64,000 nt of DNA from Viola odorata (GCA_963691705.1 OY829539.1:5396501-5460500); one strand, 5' to 3'. Positions 31,573-42,639 are shown, numbered from the stretch's first letter. The notes: generated by a model from the letters alone, not told the origin. Numbers and translations: made by a program.

Positions 31573-34500
31573 TGTTGCTACCCGATTTTTGACATAAGTA
31601 ATCATTACCATCTCATAACACACTCACATTTTTATAATTATTGTTAGTTATATTGTTAGCTATTCTTATTATTATTATTCTCATTATTATCATTGCTATT
31701 ATTTTTTTTTTTTGTATCTTCTTATTTTATTTTATTTTTTGTTCGTATTTTTATTCGAGCTTTTATCGGTTTATCGGACCGTTAGCTCGAACTAAATAAT
31801 ATAAATACCCATGATCACCGAACCACCTCTCTTCTTCCTCATTTTTCAAATGAAATCTGATAAAGGTTGTTCACCTCTCCCATTGTCAAAGGGAATCAGA
31901 CACAAACGGCTCTTTTCCTCAGTTTTCAAAAGAAAATCTGAGAGAGCCGGCTCTCCTCTCCATTTGTCAAAGCAGATCCCATGAACCCCGCTCATTCTTC
32001 CAATTTTTCTTCAAAAATCTCTGACAAACATTTGAATTAATCTCAATCCCTTCTCTCATCACCATGACCGGACCCCTACCTCCTCAATGTACCTCACCCT
32101 CTATAAATTAAGAGCAAATCCTTTGCAAGAGGAGGAGACGAATCCCGGAGCAAATTACCCCCTGGCAAATTCCAACCCTCAATTTCACTTTCACTCTGCA
32201 ACAAATCCCAATCCATACGATCACCAACAAATATCAACTATTTCTCCCCTCTTCATCCTCGCTGCCCAATACTAAACCCAACTCTTCATCTCACTCTCTG
32301 CCAAACCCCTGAACCCAACAAACCATCAACCGAAACTAAAACCCATCAAAGCCAACCCCAAATCAACATCAGCCGCCCCTAAACCCACCTCAAATTAACC
32401 AAAAAAAACCCAACTCATCACAAATCAAAAACAATTGCCCCTCTGCCGAATCCAAGAGGTAAAACCATCTACCAATTTAAATCCCAGCCCAAATTAAACC
32501 AATTAAATCCAATTCAGCCAAATTAATTATCCACCTGCAAAAACCAAAATTCATCCTGTACCTCACCCAAATCAGCCCCAAACCAGACCCGAATCTGCAC
32601 CCAATCAGCCCCAAAAACAGCCCCTAAAATCACCCAAAACAGCCCCTAAATTCACCCAAAACAGCCCCTAAATCCACTTCAAATCACCACGAAATCCAGC
32701 CCCTAAACCCACTTCAAATAACCCCAAAATCAGCCCTAAACCCACTTCAAAATCAATCCCAAAACAGCCTAAATCCACCTCACCGCCGGAATCGCCTCTC
32801 TTCATCGCGGTATTTTCTTCTCTTTTTGTTTGATTTGATTGTTAGATTGCTACTCCGTTTGTATTGATTTATAGGGAGCGAAGAGAATTGGAGAAGAAGC
32901 CGCCGGCGGCAGACAAAGAAAGAGATGTGATGTTTAGCTTAGCCGCCGGCGGCTAGAGAAAGAGGAAGGAGATGACAATGTTTTTGTTAGGGTATTGGGA
33001 TGGGTTTTAAATTTCTCATATGGGTTTGGTTTGGGCCGGCTGGTGTAGAGAAAAGAAAGTGAGGCTTGGTTTTTGTTTTTTTTTTAATTTTGGGTGATGG
33101 GCCGGCCCATTAGAAGTGTTTGTAATATTTATTTATTTGCTTCTTTATTTTTTATTACTCGTGCTACTAACTAATCGGTGATGCAGGTATCCGCTCGAGG
33201 AGATTTTTGTTAGTTATTCTATTTATTATATGATCGAATGCATGATTATTTAGAATTGCTAAAATTTAAATAAACCTATTTGCATGAGAATTTTTTTATA
33301 TCAACAAATTCCCTTTAATAATTCTACTCAAATCGACCCTTGCTTGAACGAATTAGGATTAGTAAATACTCAACTTTTATTTTGTTAAATGCATGAAATA
33401 AAAATAGGACTAGTAATTAAACATCACGCATTAATTTAATTGCATGATTATTAATTACTAAAATCACGCATTAATTTAATTGCATGATTATTAATTACTA
33501 AAATTCACACTCTTTAATAATTCCCTGAAAATCAAAAATGAATAAAATCAATCAAAGAAAATTAAACAAAGTAGCAATCAAAATATAGGAATTAAATCTT
33601 TTCCAATAACTTAGGCTCACTCAAAAATTATTGGATAGTAAATCACCAAAGATTAATAATCATTTGAAAGCGGAAAGATAGTAAATGTGCCCTAAGCCCA
33701 ACTCGTAGAAAATACCTCCATATTTAATCCCCCTTATCATTAGAGCTACCTTTTAAAATGAGATTTAAATCTTTAATGTTGCGTGATCGTTTAAATTTAG
33801 TAATCCCTTGATATTTACTTTATGCTCATGGACGTATTAATGTTATCTTTGACGAATGTGTTATGTGCGCGGCTTCGACCCCACTTCCCAGTTTTTCTCT
33901 TTTCAACGTGTTTTCTCGCATTCATATAAATGGTACTTTGCTAGTCTATGCATGCTTAGAATCACCTAGTAAACAGGATTAATCATATGCATTTGCCCGA
34001 TGATGTAGTAACTCATCTGTGATGATAGTGATTTCAATCGCCGTGATTCGTCTATGATTTGCTAGGGTCGTCGCTTTAGTAAAGATTAATAATAAAATGG
34101 TAGTAATTTCACTTAATCAATCTTGCATGTAATCTGACTAATTTTTGAACTCGATTAAATATAACCGGAATAGGTATGCAAACCGACCTTTTTCTTTTTT
34201 AGAGGATAAAAGGTTATTTTCTGTTAAACAACTCGACAATAATTAGGATAAAATCAACCGAACCAACTAAAGAATTAAAACGACGATCCCCCCTGAGGGC
34301 CCCCAAATTACTTGTTTTTAACATGATTTTAAAACACCTCTTTTTAGAACCGGTAACCTTTTTAGGATGAGACTTGGGTGCCTCGCACCTTCCCAAGTCC
34401 ATAAATCGACCCCGAACCGTAGTTCTCGGGTTTAGACCCTTTTTATTTGTGCCTTAGTTTTTATTTTATTTTCTTCTTTTTTCGGACTTTTAGGTTTCCC

Positions 34501-34578
34501 TAAACCTTAGAAAAATAGGGTGGCGACTTCATTGTATGTGTTTTTCATTCGTCCCAAATCGTTCGCGACGGTACGACA
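31573..34578 (+). repeat. 3' LTR of Ogre-B
   Basis: 3006 bases, near-identical to 17261-20284, with TATA box 32102-32109, the 40-base duplication, and hairpin 34371-34399. It is followed directly by the ATAAG target duplicate and the gag of Tat-A. Confidence 0.97.
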
Positions 34579-34583
34579 ATAAG

Positions 34584-35070
34584 CCTCTACTCTTCCTTGA
34601 GCAAGCTGCCCAGCACTACTCAGAGGATTTCCATCAGGTAAAGGCATTTGGAGGTTTTCTGAAAACAATGGTGACACAGGTCGATCAGCGACAATAGATG
34701 GAGTAAACATGATGCGAGGAGGGTGACCAGATCCAGAAGCACCGGGAGTGCCTCTTGCGGCCATTTCAGTCAAATATTCCAGCCGAGAACGAAGGGTCGC
34801 TATTTCCATTGCAAAAGGATGTTCACGGTTGAGTGTATATTCTCTCGAAAGAGGAGTGGAGAAGTCGGATCCCGCCATCTGGGATGACAAAATGTCTGTT
34901 TGCGAGGAGACCACTCCTCCAGCAATTCCAGCCGAATGGTCCAGAGGTCCTGAAATAATTGGTTGTGTCGTCATAGAGAGATCAGCAGTAGCAAAGGGAA
35001 AAAGCCGCCTGCGGATTTGGAAAGGGATATTAGAGGATGATGATCGGATCGACTCCGATCCTGTGATCAT
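34584..35070 (-). pseudogene. Tat-A gag, N-terminal part, cut by Ogre-B
   Basis: The ATG at 35070 gives MITGSESIRSSSSN, then RRLFPFATADLS, a Ser/Pro-rich region and HPFAMEIATLRSRLEYLTEMA (short coiled coil), similar to Gag starts in Tat-C (37120) and Tat-E (62628). The frame is open to 34584, then broken by Ogre-B. It resumes in frame at 17255 after the ATAAG duplicate. A GTG-led extension upstream has no support in the relatives. Confidence 0.92.
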
Positions 35071-35135
35071 GACCGTTCCAATCTTCCGACTAAACGGAGC
35101 TTGGCTATTAAGGACGCTCACTTAACATACCAAGA

Positions 35136-35153
35136 CTCTCAATGAAAGCACCA
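35136..35153 (-). other. Primer-binding site of Tat-A
   Basis: The minus strand reads TGGTGCTTTCATTGAGAG two bases after the LTR end. Tat-C has the same 18 bases at 37037-37054. I cannot name the tRNA with confidence. Confidence 0.85.
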
Positions 35154-35155
35154 TT

Positions 35156-35681
35156 TGATAAGATTCAATGTCAATCTTGTGAGATTCTGCGTTGTGTGCG
35201 ATCGGAACGGTGGTGAATGGCGGCGAGTGTACCTGCAAAGCGCCGGAGGGGGAGCTCCGGCGTAGACACTCCGATGCTTAAGTTAGTTCGGGTTTTAAGA
35301 GTAGTAGAGGTTTCTCTAGGTGAGCTTGACCTTACCCTGATTGTGAAAAATGGTGGGGTATTTATAGATCTGGACAGCGATACCTGGCGATATCAAAGAG
35401 GGCGCCGCTTGATGATGACGTCACAGGCGATATCAGTGGATGATGTCACGGGCGATGTCTGATGGGGCTGCCGGGAGCGATAACCTTGTGGGTTCCTAGG
35501 ATGGGATGACGCCGTGCGTATAGAATTGCGTGAGTCCCCCCCCCCGTTGAAGTCGACCATCCTAGGAATCCTTCGCTGATCCGTAGGCGATATAGGGATA
35601 TCCTTATGGAGCTCAGGGGGATCCGTTCCGATAAGAACCGTTTGTGCAGTAGGACCGTTAGGACTATCTCGATTGTTATCA
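35156..35681 (-). repeat. 5' LTR of Tat-A
   Basis: 526 bases. On the minus strand it holds a TGATGTCA and a TGACGTCA site (35441-35448, 35416-35423), a TATAAATA box (35359-35366), and a CGCCGGAG...CTCCGGCG hairpin (35241-35262). A run of ten C lies near 35536-35545. One of the two TGACGTCA palindromes of the 3' LTR is mutated here. Confidence 0.95.
35359..35366 (-). promoter_or_regulatory. TATA box of the Tat-A 5' LTR
   Basis: TATAAATA on the minus strand, about 200 bases before the LTR end. Equivalent boxes are at 62330-62337 in Tat-E (TATAAATA) and 36825-36832 in Tat-C (TACAAATA). Two bZIP-type palindromes lie 50 to 90 bases upstream. Confidence 0.65.
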
Positions 35682-35686
35682 AATAA

Positions 35687-36429
35687 AATCCACATTACCC
35701 TCAAATTTTTCAAACCTTCCGTAGATTGAGCATGTTCAACATGTTACTGCATCATGGATAACTTATGCATCCATTTGAAATTATATGACGTACATGATCT
35801 TGCCTGCTAGCTCTTATATCTGCAGCATGCTTTAGATGTAAGCAATCACAAACACATCCCTGTGAGCATTTTGGGCCTCCACGCCTTATTTCTTTCATGA
35901 GTGCAAATGCCAAACTAGGTGCTAGTTAGATTTGCATAATATCCAGGGTACATGCACCATTAGACATGGGATAGCTATAAGATGACAGGGGACTTTGCTC
36001 TTTGCTTCCACCTTTCTTTGGTCTTCTCATCCTTTCATCTTCAAACACTTTCTCTTTCTCTCTATTCAATTCATTTCTTTTCTAAGCCGCTTGAAAAATA
36101 TCTTACTTCCACTTGAAAATAATGAGTAGTGCCCAACCGAAGTTATTAACCAAAGGTAAGGTGCACATCGAAATTGGTTCGCGTAAAAGGAATTGCAAAA
36201 TCTCCGAGGATTGCTGATGGTCAACACCAGAAGAAGGCCAAAAGGAAGACTTATAGGGCCCCTGCCAAAGACAGGAATGAAGACGGAATAGACAAAAATT
36301 GTACTTGGTTTATTCGCAAAAAGCAAAAAAAAAAAAAAGGAAAAAAGAAGAAGAAAAAAGGGGTGTTCAAAGAACACAAGTAAGTCAAAAGTTAACCAGA
36401 TGATCTCAAAACAAAAGAGAGATCATTTT
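35687..36429 (+). other. Flank of Tat-A, probably Ogre-Z 3' region, with a possible first exon
   Basis: This sequence was next to 6398 before Tat-A inserted. A TATAAG word near 35972, a pyrimidine-rich leader and an ATG at 36120 (MSSAQPKLLTKG, then GTAAGG, a good donor) look like a gene start, but I recognise no protein. An A/G-rich stretch (36320-36365) follows. Tat-C begins at 36430. Confidence 0.35.
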
Positions 36430-37033
36430 TGATAACCATTAAGGCAATCCCAAGGGCATTTCTGTAATTATGACCCCTGCCGAAGATGGAGTCCCACAAG
36501 CCTTATCGGACATCTAAGCTATCGCTACCAGACCTTAAAGCGTTTACTGGGATGGTCAACTTCAGTGGGGGGGGGGGGGGGAGGGGGGGGGGAGATCTCA
36601 CGCGTCTCTTAACGCACGACATCATCCCATCCTAGGGACCTATAGAGCTATCGCCCCCGACATGATCGTAGGTATCGCCCCCGGTACCCTCCTCGGAGAC
36701 AACCACCTTGACGTTACCTTGGGTATCGCTGATGACGTCATCCTCAGGTATCGCCCGTGACGTCATCCGGAGCGTCATCTCGCCTGGATATCACCCTTTC
36801 GTCCAGCTATCGCCTCCAGTGGCCTACAAATACCCCTTAATTTGAACATCAAGTAAGCCAGAATTCACTTACTAGAATCGCTGCTATTTTTGAAACACTT
36901 ACTGACTAAAGCATCGGAGTGTCTACGCCGGAGCCCCCCCTCCGGCGCCTTGTAGGTGGATTCGACGGCAACTACAACAACTCCGACCAATGGAAGTCAA
37001 CCCCCCGATCACATAAGAGATAAAATCTTAACA
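36430..37033 (+). repeat. 5' LTR of Tat-C
   Basis: 604 bases, TGATAA...TTAACA. It holds a long G run (36567-36592, one A inside), two TGACGTCA palindromes (36733-36740 and 36758-36765), a TACAAATA box (36825-36832) and the hairpin CGCCGGAG...CTCCGGCG (36926-36947). Confidence 0.9.
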
Positions 37034-37036
37034 AAT

Positions 37037-37054
37037 TGGTGCTTTCATTGAGAG
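37037..37054 (+). other. Primer-binding site of Tat-C
   Basis: TGGTGCTTTCATTGAGAG, identical to the site of Tat-A, three bases after the LTR end. Confidence 0.85.
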
Positions 37055-37119
37055 CCTTGGTGTATTAAGTGAGCATCCTTAATAGCCAAGCTCTGTTCTA
37101 CCCAGAGATCGGAACAATC

Positions 37120-38640
37120 ATGACTTCTGAGTCGGAGCGGACGTGACCTCCATCTTCTAATGTTCCCTTCTCGATTCGCAGACAGTTATTCCCTTTTGCT
37201 ACTGCTGAACTTTCTGGGACAGCGCAACAAATCATTTTCGAATCCCTAAACCCTTTGATAAGGTCTGTAGGGGAAGTCCTTTCCTCCCAGGCGACCGTGT
37301 CATTGTCCCAAATGGCGGGATCCAGCTTCTCTACTCCTGCTTCAAGGGGATTTGTGTTAAATAATACAGAACACCCTTTTGCGAGTGAAATAGCGGCCCT
37401 TCATTCTCGGTTGGACTATTTGACTAAAATGGCTGCCAGAATGACACCTGGAATCTCCGGATCGAGTGTACCTCCCCGTGTCATATTCACGCCGTCTATT
37501 GTCACCGAGCGGCCCTTGTCACCGTCATTACAGGGAAATCTCCGGCCAACTTTATCCGTAGCTGATCCCCCGATTAATTTTGTGTAGCTCACTCAAGGAC
37601 GAGTGGAACCTTATGTGCCGTAAGTGCCCCTAGGTCCCATCCCTCTGGAGGATCGGCACCTGGAAGAGGCCAGAAACTGTTGGGATGGTCGAAGGGAAGG
37701 AGCGAATAGGGATCTGTCCCCTGAGTGCAGTGAAAGATCCAGCAGCAGGAGATATCGAACTCGCTCACCCAGAAGCCACAGTCAGTCTCCTAGGCGACAT
37801 TCCACGCTTGATCCACGGAATCGGAGGCGTCCTGCGGAAATGTCTCCCCTACGCCAGGAGCGTGAAATTCTTGATGACACATCAGGTCATCCATTTAGCC
37901 GTCGTATAAGACGCCATAAGGTCAGTCGACATGTGAAGCTTCCCACTAAGACTTATGACAGCACCAGAGATCCCATTTCGCACATCAATAAGGTGAAGGA
38001 TTTCGTGCAGTTTCAGACGTACAGTGATGCGGCGTTATGCCAAATATTTGTTATGACATTATCAGGAGTCGCGCGCCTCTGGTTCGAGGGCCTTCCTGGC
38101 GGATCTATTAGTAATTTCGCACAGTTGGAATCCAAGTTCCGGAGCCATTTCAGCACAGCGATTCCAATTAGGAAATCTGCCGCCGCGTTATTCGACCTAC
38201 GTCGAAGGCCTCAGGAAACTCTGAAGGAATTTCTTAGTCGATTTGATCTGGAAATGTCACTAACGCCGGGCGTTACCATTGATTTTGCTATAGAGGCCTT
38301 GAAGAGGAACTGCCGTTATAATAAATTGAGAGATGCACTAATGGTGGACCCTCCAGCGACTCTGGACGCTTTAAGACTTAAAGCCTATAACTACGCGAAA
38401 ATGGAAGAAGAGGAAAACAAAGATAGAACTTATGGCATCCACCTGAGACACCTCTGATTCCAAACGCTCCTACAAATACTATTCTTGATGACCGCCTCAC
38501 TGACGAGTATGCTCGGCGGAAAGATCATATTCCCAAAACCTCCAGTGGGCGGAAAGGTAACACTTCAAAGGGAAAGCCTGGCAGTTCCCCATTTCAGCGC
38601 TAAGGAGATTCCTCTGAAAGTCGGGCATACGATCCTGATT
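37120..38640 (+). pseudogene. Tat-C gag
   Basis: It starts MTSESERT and hits TGA at 37144, then continues in the same frame with RRQLFPFATAELSG, TAG at 37585 and TAA at 37621. The core is intact from 37624 to 38457 (DDTSGHPFSRRIRRHKVSRH, KVKDFVQFQTYSDAALC, LWFEGLPGGSISNF). After 38457 the frame is lost and returns at 38673. The gene is not functional. Confidence 0.9.
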
Positions 38641-38672
38641 TCCCTTCCCTTAATCTACTAAGGGCAGAGATT

Positions 38673-40418
38673 TTGGCGATAGTGGAACAGCGAAACCTTC
38701 CCATCCGGTACCCTGCGCCCGTCAAGCCCGGAGTACTCCTAGGGAGAAGAGAAAACGCTTATTGTAAGTTCCACAAAGCCAGGGGGCATTCTACAGAAGT
38801 ATGCAGGGACTTAAAATCAGCAATAGAACGTTTGGTGGAAGAAGGCTACTTGGGAGAATTCGCAACCAAAGTAAGGGAAGACACCAGAAATAATTCCACG
38901 AAAAGGGTCGTAGATGACCAACAAGTATCCCCTCGCGTCCCACAAAAGGATAATGCTCTCAGAGGAAGAGGTGAGGAAATGTTCGCAGTAGATGATGAGG
39001 GCTTCCCTATGATTAACATCATAGCAGGAGGGACTCCTTACATGGATGAACCAGAACTACCGACGGCGGCGTTAGGACAAAAACGCAAACGAGATGGCAT
39101 GACAAAGAAAAGTGAAACGATAAGTGTCCTAGACCGCATGGTGTTATCCTTCTCCGAAAAGGACGAGAAAGACGTTGTCTATCCGCATAATGATGCATTA
39201 GTGGTTACGCCCATCATTGCCAGTCACGGAGTCAGAAGAGCTCTCATAGATAATGGAAGTGCAGTAAACCTCTTCTCGTTGGAAGCGTACAATCTCATGA
39301 AACGGCCCGACAACGAATTAATACTTTGCAAGAAACCCATAATTGGGGTGGACGGGGTCCCAATCCCTGTCACAGGGGTAACTACTCTGCCAGTCTTCTT
39401 CAGGGAAGACACCTCCAAGCGATCGGAGAGCTTGCTATTCCTTGTCGTGGATCTAAACTTGCCCTACAATGTTATACTCGGACGGCCTTTTCTCAACCGC
39501 TTCGGAGCGGTAATATCTCAGAAGCATTTGAAGATGAAATACCCCTCCTGGGACGGAGTGGTAACGATAAAGTGCAATCAAAAATTGGCGGCCGAATGTT
39601 ACCTGCTCATGACTCAAAAGAGTTATGATAGGTATGTATGTATAACAGCGGACCCATATGAACAAGGCGATGAGAAGCGCGCTCAACCCCTTGATAAAAT
39701 GGTGCCTGTACCGGTAATCGGCATAGAAAAAGCAGACTTCCTTGTTAGCGAAAGGCTCAGTTCAGAAGAAAACCTTCAGTTGGCCCGGTTACTGAACAAG
39801 TGTCGAGGAGAATTTGCATGGAAACCCGCAGACATGCCGGGTATATCGCGAGAAATAGCCGAGCATCGACTCAACGTTGACCCTGGCGCTAAGCCGATCC
39901 AACAAAAGCGGCGCGCGTTCTCTAAGGAAAAAGCCCTAGCTGTTGATAAAGAAGTAGCAAAGCTCCTTGACGCTGGTTTCATCCGCGAAGTTCAGTACCC
40001 CACCTGGTTAGCCAACCCAGTCCTCGTCCCTAAGTCCAATGGAGACTGGCAGATGTGTATCGACTTCACCAATTTGAACGATGCCTGCCCCAAGGACTGA
40101 TGCCCGCTTCCTCGCATTGACCAATTAGTCGATCAGACTGCCGGGTACGCATATCTGAGTTCACTTGATGCCAACTCCGGGTATCACCAAATTCCCATGG
40201 CCATTGAAGATGAAGAGAAGACTGCCTTCATCACTCCTACGGCCACTTACTGTTATACGGCGATGCCGTTTGGGCTAAAGAACGCAGGGGCGACATTCCA
40301 ACGTATGGCAAACAAGATATTCGAAGAACAGATAGGAAGAAATGTGGAAGCCTACGTTGACGATATACTGGTAAAAAGCGCTAGTTTTCAGGATCACTTG
40401 CGGGATCTAAAGCGCTAG
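38673..40418 (+). pseudogene. Tat-C end of gag, protease and start of reverse transcriptase
   Basis: An open frame from 38673 to TGA 40098 continues in the same frame to 40418. It has a CCHC-like motif (CKFHKARGHSTEVC, near 38764), a protease with ALIDNGSAVNLFS near 39240 and ILGRPFLNRFG near 39476, then RT from about 39880 (PIQQKRRAFSKEKALAVDKE) to YVDD at 40353-40364. This region shows what was deleted from Tat-A. Only the TGA at 40098 and the truncation break it. Confidence 0.92.
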
Positions 40419-40444
40419 TTTTCAGGATCACTTGGGTAAAAAGC
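40370..40444 (+). repeat. Templated filler at the Tat-C truncation junction
   Basis: AGCGCTAGTTTTCAGGATCA and the next four bases occur at 40377-40400 and again at 40411-40434. GGTAAAAAGC occurs at 40370-40379 and again at about 40435-40444. After the second copies unrelated sequence begins. Confidence 0.85.
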
Positions 40445-40734
40445 TATCACAAAAAAGGTCATTCCCTGCGAAGATTCAAAAAATTGGTGTACTTTGTCAA
40501 TGAAAAATAATGATTTCAAAAGTAAAAGAGATCATTCCTTGTGAAGATTCAAAAACCCAGTTGGGTATTTCGAAGAAGGGTCTCAGGTTGTATTCAAACA
40601 ACAATTTGTGGAGAAGAAGACTGACATTTCAAAAGAAAAGCTTCAGAGTTTCACCAAACTCTTGCAAACTGCGCTCGAGGAGCACCTTACCTCCGATTAG
40701 CAACCTCAGTTGAGCATTGCTCATTAAGAAAACC
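40445..40734 (+). other. Unassigned segment with a coding-like 51-codon fragment
   Basis: From 40545 to TAG 40698 one frame is open and has balanced coding-like composition (RFKNPVGYFEEGSQVVF, then a helical QSFTKLLQTALEEHL end). I do not recognise the family. A partial duplicate of its first residues (HSLRRFKK) lies near 40460. It could be the last exon of a captured or broken gene, or an extra ORF of an Ogre. Confidence 0.35.
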
Positions 40735-41389
40735 TTTCTTCTGCCAAAAAGCACTCTCTTCCTTAAACAAATTCTTTCTTCTCTACTTCTCTATGTCTAT
40801 CCACTACATATTTCTATTCTATTGCAAAGTCTTCTCGATTATATGAAGGCCCATGCATGTGCATCTTCATTTGAAGTTTATTCACTCAGATTGACATTGC
40901 AAATCTAACTTTGTGCTATGTTTGTTGCATTTTTATGAGTGTAAACACGTAGCCTGATTTCTGAGTGGGAGCGTAAACACTAATATCCGGTGAGGATTGC
41001 TTACGTCTACATGTTGTGGGAAAGTCTTGTCCTTGAGGTCGTTATCTCCTGGGCAAGATGCAGATGCTTTTCTAGGCTTGTATCAAGCATGCTTATATGA
41101 TAGAAACTGGATGACATGTTCTCCAGAAATGCATAAACTTGTTGAACCTTCTCTTGATAGGGAAGTTGTTTTTATCAAACGCTGGGGGCAAACCTTAGGG
41201 CAGTGTGGGAATACTTTCATATACAATATGCATGATTTGATCCCATTATTTTCCCATTTATCAATTTGCTTTCCCTTTTTCCATCCACTGCTGCTCCGTG
41301 TTTGTTTCCTCCCTATTTGCAGGATATAGGTATGCGTCAGTGGAATCTCACACTGAAATCAATCTCCGGCTACAAACCCACCCAAAGCG

Positions 41390-41975
41390 ACCGAATGGAG
41401 CACGTTATCACTCCACCATCAATTTTGTGTGGCGGATCACGCTCCCCCACCACCCATCAATGCCCGAATTGAGCACGTTACCACTCCACCATTAATTTTG
41501 TGCGGTGGATCACGCTCCCCCACCATCCATCAATGCCCGAATTGAGCACGTTACCACTCCACCATCAATTTTGTGCGGCGGATCACGCTCCCCCACCATC
41601 CATAAATGCCCGAATAGAGCGTGTTACCACTCCATAATCATTTTTGCGTGGCGGATCACGCATCCCAACCGTCCCATCGAGACCCGAATGGAGCACGTTA
41701 CCACTCCACCATCAATTTTATGCGGCAATCCATTTCCCCCACTATCCGAGCATCCGAATGGGAGCACGTTACCACTCCTCAATCAACTTCGTGCGGCGGA
41801 TCACATTTCCTCATCACCACGATATCCGAATGGAGCACGTTACCACTCCACCATCAATTTCGTACGGCGGTCCATTTCCCCTACTATCCGAGCACCCGAA
41901 TGGAGCACGTTACCACTCCACCATCAATTTCGTGCGGTGGATCACATTTCCCCCACCATCCAATCAATATCCGAA
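41390..41975 (+). repeat. Tandem repeat 1, unit about 70-75 bases
   Basis: About eight imperfect units built on CGAATGGAGCACGTTACCAC, TCCACCATCAATTTTGTGCG and GCGGATCACGCTCCCCCACC. Units vary by substitutions and small deletions. Confidence 0.9.
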
Positions 41976-42109
41976 TGAAGGTATGATACCACTTCCCTTC
42001 CAACCTTTTTTTCGTGTCATGGTGACTTGGTCACCCGTGTTGGTGTGACGACCTGGTCGTCCACTTTTCAGTTATGTCGTGCGATGACTTGGTCACCTAT
42101 TTTCCATCC

Positions 42110-42440
42110 TATTTTGAAATGATGTGAAAGGTCATGTCCCTCACATCCTGTTTTTAAATGATGTGAAAGGTCATGCCCCTCACATCCTATTTTTTTAAAA
42201 TGATGTGAAAGGTCATGTCTCTCACATCCTACTTTTAAATGGTGTGAAGGGTCATGTCCCTTACATCCTATTTCTAAAATGTTGTAAGCGGTCACGTCCC
42301 CACAATATGTGTCTAAAAAATAAAAAAACGTTGTGAAAGGTCATGTCCCTCACATCCTATCTTTTTAAAACGGTGTGGAAGGTCATGTCCCTCACATCTT
42401 GTCTTTTTAAAAGGTCACGTCCCTCACATCTTGTCTCTTT
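42110..42440 (+). repeat. Tandem repeat 2, unit about 40 bases
   Basis: About eight units of GATGTGAAAGGTCATGTCCC followed by TCACATCCTATTTTTAAAAT, with increasing decay toward the 3' end. Confidence 0.9.
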
Positions 42441-42639
42441 AAATATCCCCACATACATCCTGTCTTCATTTTGTGATTCCACACTAATATCCGGAGAGCG
42501 ATAGCATCGCACGGACATGTATTTAATCTTCAGCACCAACGGGCAGTAGCGTCCGAGAGGAATTCAGCACTGACATCCAACGGGCAGTAGTGTCCGAGTG
42601 GATTTTTCACCAGGGATCGTCTTCGAAAATCATCCTCCT

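Larger units (their letters stand above)
17261..34578 (+). mobile_element. Ogre-B: nearly complete Ogre-type Ty3/gypsy retrotransposon
   Basis: The LTRs are 17261-20284 (3024 bases) and 31573-34578 (3006 bases), both TGTTGCTACCC...GTACGACA, flanked by a perfect ATAAG duplication (17256-17260 and 34579-34583). Inside are a primer site, ORF1, gag-pro with a G-patch, an intron, pol with two RNase H domains and integrase, a repeat-rich 3' region and a polypurine tract. This order, including ORF1 and the pro-pol intron, is that of Ogre elements. I count roughly 15 to 20 LTR substitutions plus a short indel, about 0.6%, so it is young. The target was the gag gene of Tat-A. Confidence 0.97.
6399..35681 (-). 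mobile_element. Tat-A: Ty3/gypsy Tat-lineage (Retand-like) retrotransposon, split by Ogre-B
   Basis: Both LTRs are present (6399-6925 and 35156-35681), each starting TGATAA and ending TTATCA. The flanking five bases AATAA (6394-6398 and 35682-35686) are a perfect target duplication. Without Ogre-B the element is about 12.0 kb. Order on the minus strand is LTR, primer site, gag, RT, RNase H, aRNH, integrase, tandem repeats, then a long region with genes on the opposite strand, and LTR. The protease region is deleted. The LTRs differ by about 12 substitutions and one indel in 527 positions by my count, so the insertion is fairly young. Confidence 0.95.
36430..40418 (+). mobile_element. Tat-C: 3'-truncated Tat-lineage retrotransposon
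   Basis: It has an LTR (36430-37033), primer site (37037-37054), gag, protease and the first part of RT, closely related to Tat-A, D and E. It stops about 50 bases after YVDD, at a junction with copied filler sequence. RNase H, aRNH, integrase and the second LTR are missing, so no target duplication can be checked. Confidence 0.92.

Noticed and set aside
36174..36383. Lys-rich 69-residue open frame ending in poly-Lys
   Set aside because: Its end is an A/G-rich low-complexity stretch, and the frame lacks any recognisable motif.
41505..42048. Overlapping open frames rich in His and Pro
   Set aside because: Three frames are open at once over tandem repeat 1, showing low complexity and not coding.
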